NCBI GenBank assembly: GCA_027486415.1
Contig: JAIXPC010000013.1
Coordinates: forward strand, 62,001 to 126,000
Direction: 5' to 3'
DNA from: Sphingomonadales bacterium
GTDB lineage: Bacteria; Pseudomonadota; Alphaproteobacteria; Sphingomonadales; Sphingomonadaceae
Length of the DNA stretch: 64,000 nt
Position numbers and translations under genes: made by a program. This document shows, one piece after another, positions 14,632 through 26,389 of the stretch. The notes under the pieces are model-generated. The model did not search any database. It was not told the DNA's origin and saw only the letters and a program-made list of their open reading frames with translations. Each line of letters starts with the position of its first letter. The stretch's first letter is position 1.

Positions 14632-14915
14632 AAGTGCAGTCGGCGCTGGCGATCTATCTGCTGTTCTGGACGCTGACCCTGTTTGCCGTGCTGCCGTTCG
14701 GCGTGCGGACGGCAGAGGAAGACGGCAGCGAAGCCGTGCCGGGCCAGGCGAACTCCGCGCCGACCAACCCGATGATCGGCCGAAAGCTGCTGTGGACAAC
14801 GGCGATCAGCGGGGTGCTGTTTGGCCTGTTCATGGCCAATTATGTTTATGGCTGGATCGGCGTCGACGACGTGCCGTTCTGGCGCACCCGCGGCCCTTAC
14901 GCACCGGGGAATTGA
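14628..14915 (+). CDS. DUF1467 family membrane protein (GTG start)
   Basis: [30 protein letters not shown]...; two TM segments; overlaps the RNase J stop codon. Confidence 0.8.
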   Translation: MKVQSALAIYLLFWTLTLFAVLPFGVRTAEEDGSEAVPGQANSAPTNPMIGRKLLWTTAISGVLFGLFMANYVYGWIGVDDVPFWRTRGPYAPGN

Positions 14916-14955
14916 TCGGGCAGGGTGCCGGTGATGGCGCCCGCCGTCTTCGGCC

Positions 14956-17127
14956 TCAGTTGAACCGACCCGCCGCCTGGCCCAGCGCCAGATACAGCTT
15001 GCCCAGCGTGGAGGAGAGCAGGGTCGCGCCCAGCGCATCGCCGCCGCGTTCCGGCACCACGTCGGCCACCAGCGTCTCGAACTCCTGCAGGTAACGGCTG
15101 GCTTCGGTGCGGAATTCGGCATCATGGGCATAATGCCGGGCAAACTGGCGGCCGGTGCCGCTGTCCAGTCCCAGCGCCAGCCGGCGGGCGATGGCGCTGG
15201 CGTCGCCGGCGGCGTAATCCGCCCACGTCTTGTCGTCGATGTCGTAATCCAGCAGCTTGGCCAGATCGATGGCGCTGGATTGCAGGCTGTCGATCAGGGC
15301 GTTGGCGCGGCGACCGAGCGCATTGCGGGCGCGCACCTCGGCACGGGTTTCCACCCTGTCGACGTGGCTTTCCACCTCCGCCAGCGTCTGATTGAGCGCC
15401 AGCAGGCGCTGCACGACGCGTTCCGATGCGGCCTGCGCGCTCTCGCCGGCCTTGGCCTGCGCGGCCACCAGTTCCTCGATGCGGGCGCGGATCGGGGCGG
15501 CAAAGGCATCTTCGGTGCGCGCAACCGCTGCCTTGCTGAGCGCGTCCTCGGCCTCGACGATCACGCCGGCCAGCGCGTTCCGCATCGCACCGGCGGCGGC
15601 ATCGGCCACCTCGCGCACGCGGCCGAAGGTTTCGATGAGGTCGCCCGACGCGGTCAGGCTCAGGCGGCTGGTATCGGCTTCCAGCGCCTGCATCTGGGCC
15701 TGGGCGCGGGCGATGGCATCGGCCAGATCGCTGGCAGTCGCGGCCAGCGTCTCGCGCGCCATCGCCAGCCGGTCGCCGGCAAGGTTGAGCGTGTTGGTGC
15801 CGGTTTCCAGCGGCTCGGCCAGCGTGGCCGCCTGGTCCTTGATGGTGGCAACCTGGCTTTCCAGCCCGGCCAGCTGCGCGCGCAGGGCGGCCAGCTGCTG
15901 TTCGCCGGCCGGCAACTGGCCTTCGAACAGCGCGATGGTGCGAGCGGCCTCGCTGCCCATGTCTTCCAGGCGGCGCTGCACGGCGGCCAGCGCCTGATCG
16001 GCGCTGTCGAATGGCACGGCAAAGGCGGCAACACTGCTGGTGGCGGCGGCCAGCCGCTCGTCCAGCCCGGCCAGCGCATCGCTGTTGGTGGCAATGGCCG
16101 TCGAAAGCCGGCTTTCCAGCGCCTCGATGCGGCTGCCCAGCTCCTCCACCATCGCCGTCGCACTGCGCCCACTGGCCTCGATCTCGCCGGCGACGTTGGT
16201 GGCCATCTGCTGCAGGGTGGCGAGCCGCTCATCAAGGCTCCTGGCCGTTTCGCCGCCGATGTGCGCCAGCGCGGTGCGGGCCTGATCGACACTGGCCAGC
16301 AGCGCGCTGGTCTGGGCGTGGACGGCGTCGCGCGTCTGCTCGACCGACTGGGTGGTGCGGCGGAAGGCATCATCGATGGCGGCGTTCAGCTCACCGATCG
16401 GTGTCTGCACGGCATCGCGGGCGCTGGCGGCGGCGCTGGCCATGGCGTTCAGGCCGTCGCTGCTGGCCTGGGCCAGCGCATTGATCTCGCCGCGGCTGGC
16501 CTGCGCGGCGCGGCGGGCTTCGGCCTCTGCCTCGCTGGCGCGGGTATAAAGGCCGGCGAGCAGTGTTTCGGTTTCGGCCATCTGGGCGCGCAGCGTGTTT
16601 TCCGCGCGGCCCAGAAGCTCGATCAGGGTTTCGGCCTGGCTGGTCGCAGCCGGCACGACGCCGGCGACATTGCTGCCGGCGGCCACCGCCTGCGCCACGG
16701 TTTCATTCAGCTGCACATTGGCGCGTTCGATGGCGCTGGCGGCGCTGGTCACGGCGCGCGCATGATCGACGACGGGCGTTTCCATCGCCGCCAGCCGGTC
16801 TGTCGTCGCAGTCAGCTGCTCTTCCAGGCGGGCCAGCGATGCGGCGCTGTGTTCCAGCCATTCGGCGGCCTGCTGGGTACGGGCATCGGCAATCGCAGCG
16901 CGCGCGGCAGCGACGGCCCCGGCATCGCGCAGGTGCAGCATCGCCAGCCACACCACCGCCACCGGTGCCATCAGGCCGATGATGGCGGGAAGGGCGCGGG
17001 CCAGCGCCGGCGGCAGCGGCGTGCCTGCGGCCATCACCAGAACGGCAGCGGCCCACAGCAGGCTGGCAAGGATCGCCACCATCCACGGCCAGCGGCGGGG
17101 CTTCAGCGGAACGAAGGGATCATCCAT
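14956..17127 (-). CDS. Membrane-anchored long coiled-coil protein, 723 aa
   Basis: Two N-terminal TM segments followed by an extended Ala/Glu-rich heptad-like helix. Coding strand chosen over the antisense Gly/Arg-rich ORF 15124..17364. Confidence 0.75.
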   Translation of the reverse strand: MDDPFVPLKPRRWPWMVAILASLLWAAAVLVMAAGTPLPPALARALPAIIGLMAPVAVVWLAMLHLRDAGAVAAARAAIADARTQQAAEWLEHSAASLARLEEQLTATTDRLAAMETPVVDHARAVTSAASAIERANVQLNETVAQAVAAGSNVAGVVPAATSQAETLIELLGRAENTLRAQMAETETLLAGLYTRASEAEAEARRAAQASRGEINALAQASSDGLNAMASAAASARDAVQTPIGELNAAIDDAFRRTTQSVEQTRDAVHAQTSALLASVDQARTALAHIGGETARSLDERLATLQQMATNVAGEIEASGRSATAMVEELGSRIEALESRLSTAIATNSDALAGLDERLAAATSSVAAFAVPFDSADQALAAVQRRLEDMGSEAARTIALFEGQLPAGEQQLAALRAQLAGLESQVATIKDQAATLAEPLETGTNTLNLAGDRLAMARETLAATASDLADAIARAQAQMQALEADTSRLSLTASGDLIETFGRVREVADAAAGAMRNALAGVIVEAEDALSKAAVARTEDAFAAPIRARIEELVAAQAKAGESAQAASERVVQRLLALNQTLAEVESHVDRVETRAEVRARNALGRRANALIDSLQSSAIDLAKLLDYDIDDKTWADYAAGDASAIARRLALGLDSGTGRQFARHYAHDAEFRTEASRYLQEFETLVADVVPERGGDALGATLLSSTLGKLYLALGQAAGRFN

Positions 17128-17149
17128 GGCTGGAACACAAAACAGGAAA

Positions 17150-17177
17150 GGGGCCGCCGTTCAAGACGGCAGCCCCC
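17150..17177 (-). terminator. Rho-independent terminator downstream of gltA
   Basis: GGGGC(C)GCCGT-TCAAG-ACGGC(A)GCCCC hairpin; minus-strand tail TTTCCTGTTTTG. Confidence 0.65.
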
Positions 17178-17212
17178 TTCCGGCACGATATCCACAGCTT
17201 TGACGGCGAATT

Positions 17213-18493
17213 TCAGCCCCGCTGCGCCAGCGGCACGTAATCGCGGCGCGGATGGCCGGTGTAAAGCTGGCGCGGACGGCCGATCTTCTGTTCGCTGTCG
17301 CCCATCATTTCGGTCCACTGCGCGATCCAGCCGGTGGTGCGCGCCAGCGCAAACAGCGCGGTGAACATCGAGGTGGGGAAGCCGATCGCCGACAGGATGA
17401 TGCCGGAATAGAAATCGACGTTCGGATACAGCTTCTTCTCGATGAAATAATCGTCGGAAAGCGCGATGCGCTCCAGTTCGCGCGCGGTGTCGAGCACCGG
17501 ATCGGAAATGCCCAGCGTGTCCAGCACCTTGGTCGCCGCTTCGCCCAGCACCTTGGCGCGCGGGTCATAGTTCTTGTAGACACGGTGGCCAAAGCCCATC
17601 AGGCGGAACGGATCATCCTTGTTCTTGGCGCGGGCGATGAACTCCGGAATCCGCTCCGGACGACCGATCTGGCGCAGCATTTCCAGCGCCGCTTCGTTGG
17701 CGCCGCCATGCGCCGGGCCCCACAGGCAGGCGATGCCGGCGGCGATGCAGGCGAACGGATTGGCGCCCGACGAACCGGCCAGGCGCACGGTCGAGGTGCT
17801 GGCGTTCTGTTCGTGATCGGCGTGCAGGATGAAGATCTTGTCCAGCGCGTCTTCCACCACCGGGTTGATCACATAGGGCTCGGCCGGCACACCGAACGTC
17901 ATCCGCAGGAAATTGCCGGTATAGCTCAGCGAGTTGTCCGGATAGAGGAAGGGCTGGCCCACCGAATATTTGTAGGCCATGGCCGCGATCGTCGGCATTT
18001 TCGCGATCAGGCGGTGGCAGGCGATCTCGCGCTGCATCGGATCGTGGATGTCGGTCGAATCGTGATAGAAGGCGCTCAGCGCGCCGACGACGCCGCACAT
18101 GATCGCCATCGGGTGCGCGTCACGACGGAAGCCGCGATAGAAGGTGGCAAGCTGTTCATGCACCATGGTGTGGCGCGTGATCAGATATTTGAACTCGTCA
18201 TGCTCCTTGGCGTTGGGCAGTTCGCCGTTCAGCAACAGATAGGCCACTTCGAGGAAGCTCGACTTCTCGGCCAGCTGCTCGATCGGGTAGCCGCGGTGCA
18301 GCAGGATGCCCTGATCGCCATCGATATAGGTGATCTTGGATTCGCAGGCCGCCGTGCTGGTGAAGCCCGGATCAAAGGTGAAACGTCCCGTGTTGCCGTA
18401 AAGCTTTCGGATATCAATGACTTCCGGGCCAACACTGCCCTGGCGCACCGGATAATCTGCGCTGTTTCCGTCGATACCGATAGTGGCCGTCAT
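17213..18493 (-). CDS. gltA: Citrate synthase
   Basis: [66 protein letters not shown]. Confidence 0.96.
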   Translation of the reverse strand: MTATIGIDGNSADYPVRQGSVGPEVIDIRKLYGNTGRFTFDPGFTSTAACESKITYIDGDQGILLHRGYPIEQLAEKSSFLEVAYLLLNGELPNAKEHDEFKYLITRHTMVHEQLATFYRGFRRDAHPMAIMCGVVGALSAFYHDSTDIHDPMQREIACHRLIAKMPTIAAMAYKYSVGQPFLYPDNSLSYTGNFLRMTFGVPAEPYVINPVVEDALDKIFILHADHEQNASTSTVRLAGSSGANPFACIAAGIACLWGPAHGGANEAALEMLRQIGRPERIPEFIARAKNKDDPFRLMGFGHRVYKNYDPRAKVLGEAATKVLDTLGISDPVLDTARELERIALSDDYFIEKKLYPNVDFYSGIILSAIGFPTSMFTALFALARTTGWIAQWTEMMGDSEQKIGRPRQLYTGHPRRDYVPLAQRG

Positions 18494-18510
18494 GCCCGTT
18501 TTCCCTTCGA

Positions 18511-19935
18511 TCAACCCACCAGGGCGTCGTCAATCCGCCCCAGAACTTCGTCCTTGCCCAGCACTTCAAGAACCTCGAACAACCCGGGCGACTGGGCCGA
18601 TCCGGTGACAGCGGCGCGCAACGGCTGGGCAACCTGGCCAAGCTTCAGCCCGGCCTGTTCCGCCATGTCGCGCGCGGCCTGTTCCAGCGCGGCCGCCGAC
18701 CAGTCGGCCTGGGCGGCGAATCGTTCCCGGGCGCGGTCAAGCAGCCCCGGTGTCGCAGACGCTAGCAGCTTGATTGCGCCTTCGTCCATGGGGATTGGGC
18801 GGCTGCGAAGATAGAAAAGACAGCCATTGGCCAAATCGTTGAGATTGCTGGCGCGCTTCTTCAGCTCGGGCATGGTGCGCTGCAAAAGGCCACGGTCTGC
18901 CGGCGTCAGATCGCGGCCCAACGTCGCGGCCACGCGCGCGGCGATCAGATCGACCACCCGCGCATCGTCGGCGGCGCGCAGATAATGGCCGTTGATGTTC
19001 TCCAGCTTCTTGATGTCAAATCGCGACGGCGAGCGGCCGACAGCCTCCAGCCCGAACCACTGGATCGCCTCGTCGCGGCTGATGATCTCGGCATCACCAT
19101 GGCCCCAGCCCAGGCGCAGCAGGTAGTTTTCCACCGCTTCCGGCAGCAGGCCCAGTTCGTCGCGATAGGCATCGACGCCCAGCGCGCCGTGCCGCTTTGA
19201 CAGTTTCGCGCCATCGCTGCCGTGGATCAGCGGGATATGGGCATAGACGGGTTCGGGCCAACCGAGCGCGCGGATCAGCGCCAGCTGGCGGAAGGCGTTG
19301 TTGAGGTGATCATCGCCGCGGATCACGTGCGTCACGCCCATGTCGTGATCGTCCACCACCACGGCGAGCATATAGGTCGGCGTGCCGTCCGATCGCAGCA
19401 GCACGAAATCATCCAGCTCGGCATTGTTGACCGTGACCGGCCCCTGCACCTTGTCGTCGATGGTCACGCTGCCGTCGCGCGGGGCCTTCAGGCGGATCAC
19501 ATAGGGCTGGTCGTTCGGCCAATCCGTGCGGTCACGCCAGCGGCCATCATATCGCATCGGCTGCCTGGCCGCGCGCTGCTCCTCGCGCAGGGCGGCCAGT
19601 TCCTCGGCGGTGGCATAGCAGCGATAGGCATGGCCGCTGGCCAGCAGCTGGTGCGCCACCTCGGCATGGCGGGCGGCTCTGCTGAACTGATAGACGACCT
19701 CGCCATCCCAGTTCAGGTCAAGCCAGGTCATCCCGTCCAGAATGGCGGCGATGGCGGCATCGGTGGAGCGCGCGCGATCGGTATCCTCGATCCGCAGGCG
19801 GAACTCGCCGCCGTGGTGGCGGGCAAACAGATAATTGAACAGCGCGGTGCGCGCACCGCCGATGTGCAGGAAACCGGTCGGCGACGGGGCAAATCGGGTG
19901 ACGACCTTGCCGGTGAAAGCCTGTGTTGCGCTCAT
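18511..19935 (-). CDS. gltX: Glutamyl-tRNA synthetase
   Basis: [55 protein letters not shown] (KMSKS-like). Confidence 0.96.
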   Translation of the reverse strand: MSATQAFTGKVVTRFAPSPTGFLHIGGARTALFNYLFARHHGGEFRLRIEDTDRARSTDAAIAAILDGMTWLDLNWDGEVVYQFSRAARHAEVAHQLLASGHAYRCYATAEELAALREEQRAARQPMRYDGRWRDRTDWPNDQPYVIRLKAPRDGSVTIDDKVQGPVTVNNAELDDFVLLRSDGTPTYMLAVVVDDHDMGVTHVIRGDDHLNNAFRQLALIRALGWPEPVYAHIPLIHGSDGAKLSKRHGALGVDAYRDELGLLPEAVENYLLRLGWGHGDAEIISRDEAIQWFGLEAVGRSPSRFDIKKLENINGHYLRAADDARVVDLIAARVAATLGRDLTPADRGLLQRTMPELKKRASNLNDLANGCLFYLRSRPIPMDEGAIKLLASATPGLLDRARERFAAQADWSAAALEQAARDMAEQAGLKLGQVAQPLRAAVTGSAQSPGLFEVLEVLGKDEVLGRIDDALVG

Positions 19936-19991
19936 GCGCGTTTCGTCCAATCCTTGAAGGTGAAAAATCACGGGGGAAAGCCGGGTGGCCG

Positions 19992-22091
19992 GTGGTTAGC
20001 AGAAGCACAGCGCCCGTTCAAACCGCGCCCGCGCGGCTGGCCGCTGGCTGGCAGCGCTGGCTGGAGGCGGAGCGCGCGCACCTGCCGCTGTGGCTGCCCG
20101 TTGCGCTCGCTGCCGGCATCTTGCTGTGGTTCGCGCTGCCGTGGGCGCCCTGGCGGCAGGCGGCGGCCGCCGGGGCGGGGGCGCTGGCGCTGGGCCTTGC
20201 GCTGGCCGGGCAGCGCCCGCTGGCGTGGGGTGCCGTGCTGGTGCTGGCGGGCATGGGTGTCACCGAACTGCGCGTGGCGACGGCGCATCACCCGGTTCTG
20301 GCTGCCCGCCAGTTCGCCAGCATCACCGGCGTGGTGGCAGAGGCGGAACCCTTGCCCTACGGCGATCAGCGCCTGACCATCGTGGCCGCCCCCGGCCAGG
20401 CCTTGCCCGATGGCGTGGAGCGGCTGCGGTTGCGGCTGCGCGGTCAGCAGCCCGATATTGCCGCCGGCACCACCATCAGCGCCCGCGCCCTCCTGTCGCC
20501 GCCAGCCGGCATGGTGGTGCCGGGCGGATACGATGGTGCAAGACGGGCCTGGTTCGATGGCATTGGCGCCACCGGCACGGCGCTTGGCGCTGTTGCCGTG
20601 ATCGCGCCGCCGCCGCCGGGGCCGGGCCTGTGGCTGGCCACCGTGCGCCAGGATCTGCAGGTGCTGATCACCCGGCGCCTGCCAGGAGAGGCGGGGGCGG
20701 TGGCCGCAGCCTTCGTCACCGGCTGGCAGGGGGCGATCCCGCCGGCCACGGCGCAGGCGATGCGCGATGCCGGCCTCGCGCATCTGCTGTCGATTTCAGG
20801 GCTGCACATCGCGGTGGTCGTCGGCAGTGTGACCCTTGCCCTGCGGCTGCTGCTCGGCCTGTGGCCGTGGGCGGTGCTGCGCGTGCCGGTGCCAACACTG
20901 GCGTTGGCGGCGGGCGCGCTGGCGGGCCTGGCCTACACGTTGCTGGCCGGCGCGCAGGTTCCGACGGTGCGCGCCGTGATTGCTGCCTCGATCGTGGTGC
21001 TGGGCATGCTGCTGGGCCGGCAGGCGCTGTCGCTGCGGCTGGTGGCGGCGGCGGCCTTTGCGATCCTCGTCGTCCGCCCCGAAGCGCTGCTGGGTGCCAG
21101 CTTCCAGATGAGCTTTGCCGCCGTCATCGGCATCATCGCCCTGTATGAAAGCCGGCTGGGCCGCTGGCTGGCAGCGGCGCGGGAGGATGAGGCGTGGTGG
21201 CAATGGCTGGCCCGCGCCGGCCTGTCTTTGCTGGCCAGCGGACTGGTCGCCGAATTCGCGCTGGCCGGCATTGGCCTCTATCATTTCGGGCGCAGCGGCC
21301 TTTACGGCATCGCCGCCAATCTGATCGCCATTCCGTTCACCAGCTTTGTTGCCATGCCGGCGCTGATGCTGGCGATGCTGGCCGAAGCGCTGGGGCTGGG
21401 CTGGCTGTGGCCCGTCGCCGGTTTTGCCATGCAGCGGCTGATCGACATTGCCGATGTGACGGCCGCGCTGCCCGGCGCGGTGGTGACGGCCGCTGCCATT
21501 CCGGCGCCGGTGCTCGCGCTGGCGGCGGGGGGCGGCCTGTGGCTGGCCCTGTGGCGCAGCGGCGCGCGCTGGTGGGGGCTGGTGCCCATCGCGGCGGCGC
21601 TGCTGATGGCAAGGGCCGACGCTCCGCCCGATCTGATCGTCAGCGGGGATGGCCGGCACGTCGCGCTGCGGCTGGCCGATGGCCGGCTGGCCCATGCGCG
21701 GGACCGGGTCGGCGATTTCCTGATCGACAACTGGGCGGAAGCGTTCGGTGCCGATGCGGCGCAGGCGGTGTGGATCGGTGCCTTGCCGGCCGGGCGCTGT
21801 TCGGCCGATGCCTGTGTGGTGGAGGCGGCGCGCGATGGCCGGCGCTGGCGCGTGCTGGCCACCACCGGCCGCAGCCTGATCCCGCGGGCCACGTTCGCCC
21901 CCGCCTGCGCTGCTGCCGATATCGTGGTTTCGGATCGCCGCCTGCCGGCCTGGTGCCGCCCACGCTGGCTGAAGCTTGATCGCGCCGCGCTGGCCACCAC
22001 CGGGGCTGCATCGCTGTGGCTGGCGGATCAGCGCATCGTCACCGCCGCCGATGCCGTGGGCGATCGGCCCTGGCAGCCGCAGTCTCCCTGA
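19992..22091 (+). CDS. comEC: ComEC/Rec2 family competence/DNA-uptake channel protein (GTG start probable)
   Basis: [42 protein letters not shown] motif, many TM segments, [16 protein letters not shown]. Confidence 0.88.
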   Translation: MVSRSTAPVQTAPARLAAGWQRWLEAERAHLPLWLPVALAAGILLWFALPWAPWRQAAAAGAGALALGLALAGQRPLAWGAVLVLAGMGVTELRVATAHHPVLAARQFASITGVVAEAEPLPYGDQRLTIVAAPGQALPDGVERLRLRLRGQQPDIAAGTTISARALLSPPAGMVVPGGYDGARRAWFDGIGATGTALGAVAVIAPPPPGPGLWLATVRQDLQVLITRRLPGEAGAVAAAFVTGWQGAIPPATAQAMRDAGLAHLLSISGLHIAVVVGSVTLALRLLLGLWPWAVLRVPVPTLALAAGALAGLAYTLLAGAQVPTVRAVIAASIVVLGMLLGRQALSLRLVAAAAFAILVVRPEALLGASFQMSFAAVIGIIALYESRLGRWLAAAREDEAWWQWLARAGLSLLASGLVAEFALAGIGLYHFGRSGLYGIAANLIAIPFTSFVAMPALMLAMLAEALGLGWLWPVAGFAMQRLIDIADVTAALPGAVVTAAAIPAPVLALAAGGGLWLALWRSGARWWGLVPIAAALLMARADAPPDLIVSGDGRHVALRLADGRLAHARDRVGDFLIDNWAEAFGADAAQAVWIGALPAGRCSADACVVEAARDGRRWRVLATTGRSLIPRATFAPACAAADIVVSDRRLPAWCRPRWLKLDRAALATTGAASLWLADQRIVTAADAVGDRPWQPQSP

Positions 22092-22103
22092 AAGGAACCG
22101 CCC

Positions 22104-23132
22104 ATGGCCGACATCATCGATCCCGCCCGCCCGATCATCGATCCGCACCACCATCTCTGGGATCTTCGCACCGTGCTGGCGCGGCCGCAGCCCGATCATC
22201 CGTTCGCACGGGCGGTGGCGCGGTCGCCGCTCTACCTGCTGCCCGAACTGCTCGGCGATTTCGGGGCCGGCCACAATATCGTTGCCAGCGTGTTCGTCGA
22301 ATGCGGCGCCTATTACCGGGCGGGTGCGCCGGCGGCTTTGCGCCCCGTTGGCGAAACCGAATTCGTCAATGGCGTTGCCGCCATGAGTGCATCCGGCATG
22401 TATGGCTCGGCGCGGGCCTGTGCCGGCATCGTCGCCTATGCCGATCTGACGCTGGGAACAGAGGTGCGCGCGGTGCTGGCCGCGCACCGCGCCGCCGCGC
22501 CGGAACGCCTGCGCGGCATCCGCCATTCGGTGGCCCATGATCGCGATCCGGCGGTGCTGTCCTATCTCCAGTCACCGCGCGCCGGGCTGCTGGCCGAACC
22601 CGCCTTCCGCGCCGGCCTGGCCGAAGTGGCGGCGGCGGGGCTGAGTTACGATGTCTGGTTGCTGGCCCACCAGATGCCCGATCTGGTGGCGATGGCGCAG
22701 GCACTGCCGCAATTGACCATCATCTGCGATCATCTTGGCACACCGCTTGGCATCGGACGCCATGCCGGCCAGCGCGACCACGACTTCACCGACTGGGCGG
22801 CCAGCATGAGGGCGCTGGCCAATTGCCCGAACGTGGTGATGAAGATGGGCGGGCTGGCGATGCCGTTCGGTGGCTTTGCCAGTTTCATGGCCGAACCGAT
22901 GGCCACGGCGCAGATGCTGGCAGACGAATGGCGGCCCTGGATCGAAACGGCGATCAGCCTGTTCGGGGCCAGTCGCTGCATGTTCGAAAGCAACTTTCCC
23001 GTTGATTTCGGCACCTGCAATTACGCCACGCTGTGGAACGCCTTCAAGCTGATCGCGGCCAGCGCCAGTGACGATGAAAAGACCGCGCTGTTCAGCGGCA
23101 CGGCAGCGCGCGTCTATCGCATCAGCCTCTGA
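22104..23132 (+). CDS. Amidohydrolase-family metal-dependent hydrolase (COG3618-like)
   Basis: IIDPHHHLWDL N-terminal metal motif, IICDHLG, FESNFPVD C-terminal motif. Confidence 0.88.
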   Translation: MADIIDPARPIIDPHHHLWDLRTVLARPQPDHPFARAVARSPLYLLPELLGDFGAGHNIVASVFVECGAYYRAGAPAALRPVGETEFVNGVAAMSASGMYGSARACAGIVAYADLTLGTEVRAVLAAHRAAAPERLRGIRHSVAHDRDPAVLSYLQSPRAGLLAEPAFRAGLAEVAAAGLSYDVWLLAHQMPDLVAMAQALPQLTIICDHLGTPLGIGRHAGQRDHDFTDWAASMRALANCPNVVMKMGGLAMPFGGFASFMAEPMATAQMLADEWRPWIETAISLFGASRCMFESNFPVDFGTCNYATLWNAFKLIAASASDDEKTALFSGTAARVYRISL

Positions 23133-23191
23133 TCCGATCCTCACCGTCGCCCGGTCATGGTCCGGGCGACGATGGGGGCGGCCCGCCGCCC

Positions 23192-23890
23192 TCAGTGATA
23201 GCGGCGCAGCAGGCCCGCCAGCTTGCCCTGGATGCGGACCTGTTCAGGGTGATAACGCTGCGGCTGATAGGCACTGTTGGCCGGATCCAGCCTGACCATG
23301 CCCTTTTCGTGGGCGAGATATTTCAGCGTTGCCTCGCTATCGTCGATCAGCGCCACGACGATGTCGCCGTCACGCGCCGTGTCGCAGCGGCGGATGAGGG
23401 CGTAATCACCATCGAAGATGCCGGCTTCGATCATGGAATCGCCCGACACTTCCAGCGCGTAATGATCACCGGGGCCAAGCAGGGCCGACGGCACCGAAAG
23501 CGACCGATCGCTTTCCAGCGCCTCCACCGGCAGGCCGGCGGCAATGCGGCCGTGCAGCGGCACCGTGACCGTATCGTTGGCAGCCAGCATGGCCAGTGCG
23601 GGCGGGGCGGGCGGCGTTGGCGCGCGCGGGGCAGGCTGGCTCGACACCAGCGACAGGGCGGGGCGGCTCTGCAGCGCGTCGGGCAGGCGCAGCACTTCCA
23701 GCGCACGGGCGCGGTTGGGCAGGCGGCGGATGAAGGCGCGTTCTTCCAGCGCATTGATCAGGCGGTGGACGCCGGATTTCGATTTCAGGTTCAGGGCCGC
23801 CTTCATTTCCTCGAACGACGGCGACACCCCGTCGGATTTCAGCCTTTCGTCGATGAAAATCAGCAATTCCTGTTGCTTGCGGGTCAGCAT
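23192..23890 (-). CDS. lexA: SOS repressor LexA
   Basis: [45 protein letters not shown] w[20 protein letters not shown] peptidase S24 Ser. Confidence 0.95.
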   Translation of the reverse strand: MLTRKQQELLIFIDERLKSDGVSPSFEEMKAALNLKSKSGVHRLINALEERAFIRRLPNRARALEVLRLPDALQSRPALSLVSSQPAPRAPTPPAPPALAMLAANDTVTVPLHGRIAAGLPVEALESDRSLSVPSALLGPGDHYALEVSGDSMIEAGIFDGDYALIRRCDTARDGDIVVALIDDSEATLKYLAHEKGMVRLDPANSAYQPQRYHPEQVRIQGKLAGLLRRYH

Positions 23891-23917
23891 GGCGGCGTTC
23901 TCCCACGTCCGTTCTCG

Positions 23918-23932
23918 GAACATCGAGAGAAC
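23918..23932. promoter_or_regulatory. Alphaproteobacterial SOS box (LexA operator)
   Basis: GAAC-ATCGAGA-GAAC = GAAC-N7-GAAC, 27 bp upstream of the lexA start. Confidence 0.88.
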
Positions 23933-23934
23933 AT

Positions 23935-25134
23935 CTAGAAAACAGAGTGGAACCTGTCAAGCGCTATGCACGTCACCTCGTCACCGGCCGCGGCCGCAGG
24001 CGCGCCGGCCTCGCGGATGATGAGCAACTCCGCTGCCGCCAGCAGGGACAGGAGCGCTGAATCCTGGCGCGGAAAGGGCTCCGCCCCCGCAGCCGTCCGC
24101 CGCGCGCGCAGATGATCACGGCGGGCACCGTTGGCTGGCAGAGGCGTGGCCAGCCTCAGCGTTTCCAGCGGCAGGGCATGGGCCCGCCCCGCCATCCGCG
24201 CCACCAGCGGCACGGCAAACAGCAGTGCGGTGACAAAGGCAGAGACCGGATTGCCCGGCAGGCCCAGCACCCTTGTGCCGTTCAGCCGTCCGGCCAGCAG
24301 CGGCTTGCCGGGCCGCAGGGCAATCTTCCAGAAATCCAGTTCCGCCCCCAGGTCGCGCAGAACCGGCACCACCAGGTCGTGATCGCCCACCGATGCGCCA
24401 CCGATGGTGATGATCAGATCGGCATCGGCAGCCAGCAGGGCTTCGGCCAGCGCCTCGCGCCGGTCGGGGATCAGGCCAGGATCATGAACAACAGCGCCGG
24501 CCTGGCGCAGCAGCGTCGCCAGCATCGCCGGATTGGACGAAACGATCTGGCCCGGCCCTGGCATCACGCCGGGCGGGACCAGTTCATCGCCGGTCGCAAC
24601 CAGTGTCACGCGCGGGCGGCAGCGAACACGCAGGTTGCCGTGACCAGCGGCAGCAGCAAGGCCCAGATGGGCAGCCGTGAGCGACACATTGGCAGCGATC
24701 AGGGCGTCACCGGCAGCGAAATCCTGACCTCTTGGCCTGATGTGGGCGCCAATGCGCGGCGGCCCTTCGCCCGTCAGTCGCGCCACGTCGCCGTCGCGCG
24801 CCACCTCCTCCTGCACCACGATCACGTCTGCCCCGGCCGGCAGCGGCGCCCCGGTGAAGATGCGGACGGCGTCGCCGGCCCGCACCTCGCCCGGCCAGCC
24901 ATGCCCGGCGGCACTTTCGCCCACCACGCGCCAGGCCTGATGCCGATCAGCCCAGCGGATGGCATAACCATCCATCGCGGCAGCATCGAACGGCGGCTGG
25001 GTGAGGGTGGCGATCAGTGGCTCGGCCAGCACCCGGCCCGCGCAATCATCAAGCGGCAACGTCTCGGCCGGCAGCGGTTCCACGCCCGCCAGCAGCTGAT
25101 CAAGCGCTGCCGAAAAGGGCAGCAGGCCGCTCAT
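23935..25134 (-). CDS. moeA: Molybdopterin molybdenumtransferase MoeA
   Basis: [64 protein letters not shown]. Confidence 0.95.
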   Translation of the reverse strand: MSGLLPFSAALDQLLAGVEPLPAETLPLDDCAGRVLAEPLIATLTQPPFDAAAMDGYAIRWADRHQAWRVVGESAAGHGWPGEVRAGDAVRIFTGAPLPAGADVIVVQEEVARDGDVARLTGEGPPRIGAHIRPRGQDFAAGDALIAANVSLTAAHLGLAAAAGHGNLRVRCRPRVTLVATGDELVPPGVMPGPGQIVSSNPAMLATLLRQAGAVVHDPGLIPDRREALAEALLAADADLIITIGGASVGDHDLVVPVLRDLGAELDFWKIALRPGKPLLAGRLNGTRVLGLPGNPVSAFVTALLFAVPLVARMAGRAHALPLETLRLATPLPANGARRDHLRARRTAAGAEPFPRQDSALLSLLAAAELLIIREAGAPAAAAGDEVTCIALDRFHSVF

Positions 25135-25601
25135 TTTGCGACAAAATCCCCTGACCGACCGCCGGATTTCCGCAGCAGGCGCACAGTGTCGATCCGCATG
25201 GCGCGATCCAACGCCTTCGCCATGTCATAGACGGTGAGCAGCGCCGTGGTGACGGCGGTCAGTGCCTCCATCTCCACCCCGGTGCCGTGCGTGGTGGCCA
25301 CGGTCGCGGTGGCGCGGATGCCGCCGGCTTCGATGGCGAGATCCACGCTCACCGCATCGATCGGCAGCGGGTGGCAGAGCGGGATCAGGTCGGCGGTGCG
25401 CTTGGCCGCCATGATGCCGGCAATGCGCGCGGTGGCCAGCACGTCCCCCTTCTTCACGGCTTGATCCGCAATGGCTTGCAATGCGTCGCTGGCAATGTGG
25501 ATGAAGCCTTCCGCCACCGCTTCGCGCCGCGTGGCGGGCTTGGCACTGATGTCCACCATGTGCGCCGCGCCGGCGTCGTCCAGGTGGGTGAGCTTCGTCA
25601 C
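25131..25601 (-). CDS. moaC: Cyclic pyranopterin monophosphate synthase MoaC
   Basis: [51 protein letters not shown]. Confidence 0.95.
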   Translation of the reverse strand: MTKLTHLDDAGAAHMVDISAKPATRREAVAEGFIHIASDALQAIADQAVKKGDVLATARIAGIMAAKRTADLIPLCHPLPIDAVSVDLAIEAGGIRATATVATTHGTGVEMEALTAVTTALLTVYDMAKALDRAMRIDTVRLLRKSGGRSGDFVAK

Positions 25602-26389
25602 GCCGCCAGCCCCAGCAGGTCGCGGGTGGCCGCGGTCACGTCACTCTGGCGCATCAGGCTTTCGCCCACCAGGAAGGTCTTGATGCCGGATTTGGCGAGA
25701 GCCGCCAGATCGGCGTGGGACGACAGGCCGGATTCCGCCACCAGCGTGCGGCCCGGCGTGTCGGCAAGGTCAAAACTGGTCTTGAGATCGACCGCCAGGG
25801 TCTTGAGATTGCGGTTGTTTATGCCAAGCAACGGGGTCTTCAGTTTCAGCGCGCGATCCCGCTCGGCTGCGTCATGCACCTCGATCAGCACGTCGAGGCC
25901 CCACTCGTTCGCCGCCGCCTCAAGTTCGGCTGCCTGCGCGTCGGACAGGCTGGCCATGATCAGCAGGATCGCATCGGCACCCAGTGCGCGGGCTTCGACC
26001 ACCTGGTAGGGATCGATGAGGAAATCCTTGCGGATGACCGGCAGCGAACAGGCGGCGCGGGCGGCGACGAGATAGGCGTCATCGCCCAGGAACCAGCGCT
26101 CCTCCGTCAGCACCGACAGGCAGGCAGCGCCGCCGGCTTCATAGGCGCGGGCCAGCGCCGCCGGATCGAAATCGGCGCGGATCAGGCCCTTGGACGGGCT
26201 GGCCTTCTTGCACTCGGCAATCAACGCCAGCTGGCCGGCGGCGTGTTTGGCGTGCAGCGCCCGGATGAAGCCGCGCGGCGCGTCGGCGGCGCGGGCCCTG
26301 GCCTCCACCTCGGCCAGCGGCACCTGCGCCTTGCGCGCGGCATAAAGGTCGCGCTTGTGGGCGTTGATGGTGGACAGGGTGTCGGTCAT
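25598..26389 (-). CDS. trpC: Indole-3-glycerol phosphate synthase
   Basis: [50 protein letters not shown]. Confidence 0.95.
   Translation of the reverse strand: MTDTLSTINAHKRDLYAARKAQVPLAEVEARARAADAPRGFIRALHAKHAAGQLALIAECKKASPSKGLIRADFDPAALARAYEAGGAACLSVLTEERWFLGDDAYLVAARAACSLPVIRKDFLIDPYQVVEARALGADAILLIMASLSDAQAAELEAAANEWGLDVLIEVHDAAERDRALKLKTPLLGINNRNLKTLAVDLKTSFDLADTPGRTLVAESGLSSHADLAALAKSGIKTFLVGESLMRQSDVTAATRDLLGLAA

Noticed and set aside
15124-17364. 746-aa plus-strand ORF over the coiled-coil gene
   Set aside because: Longer than the sense ORF but Gly/Arg/Gln-rich without motifs; the minus strand gives a coherent TM + coiled-coil protein.
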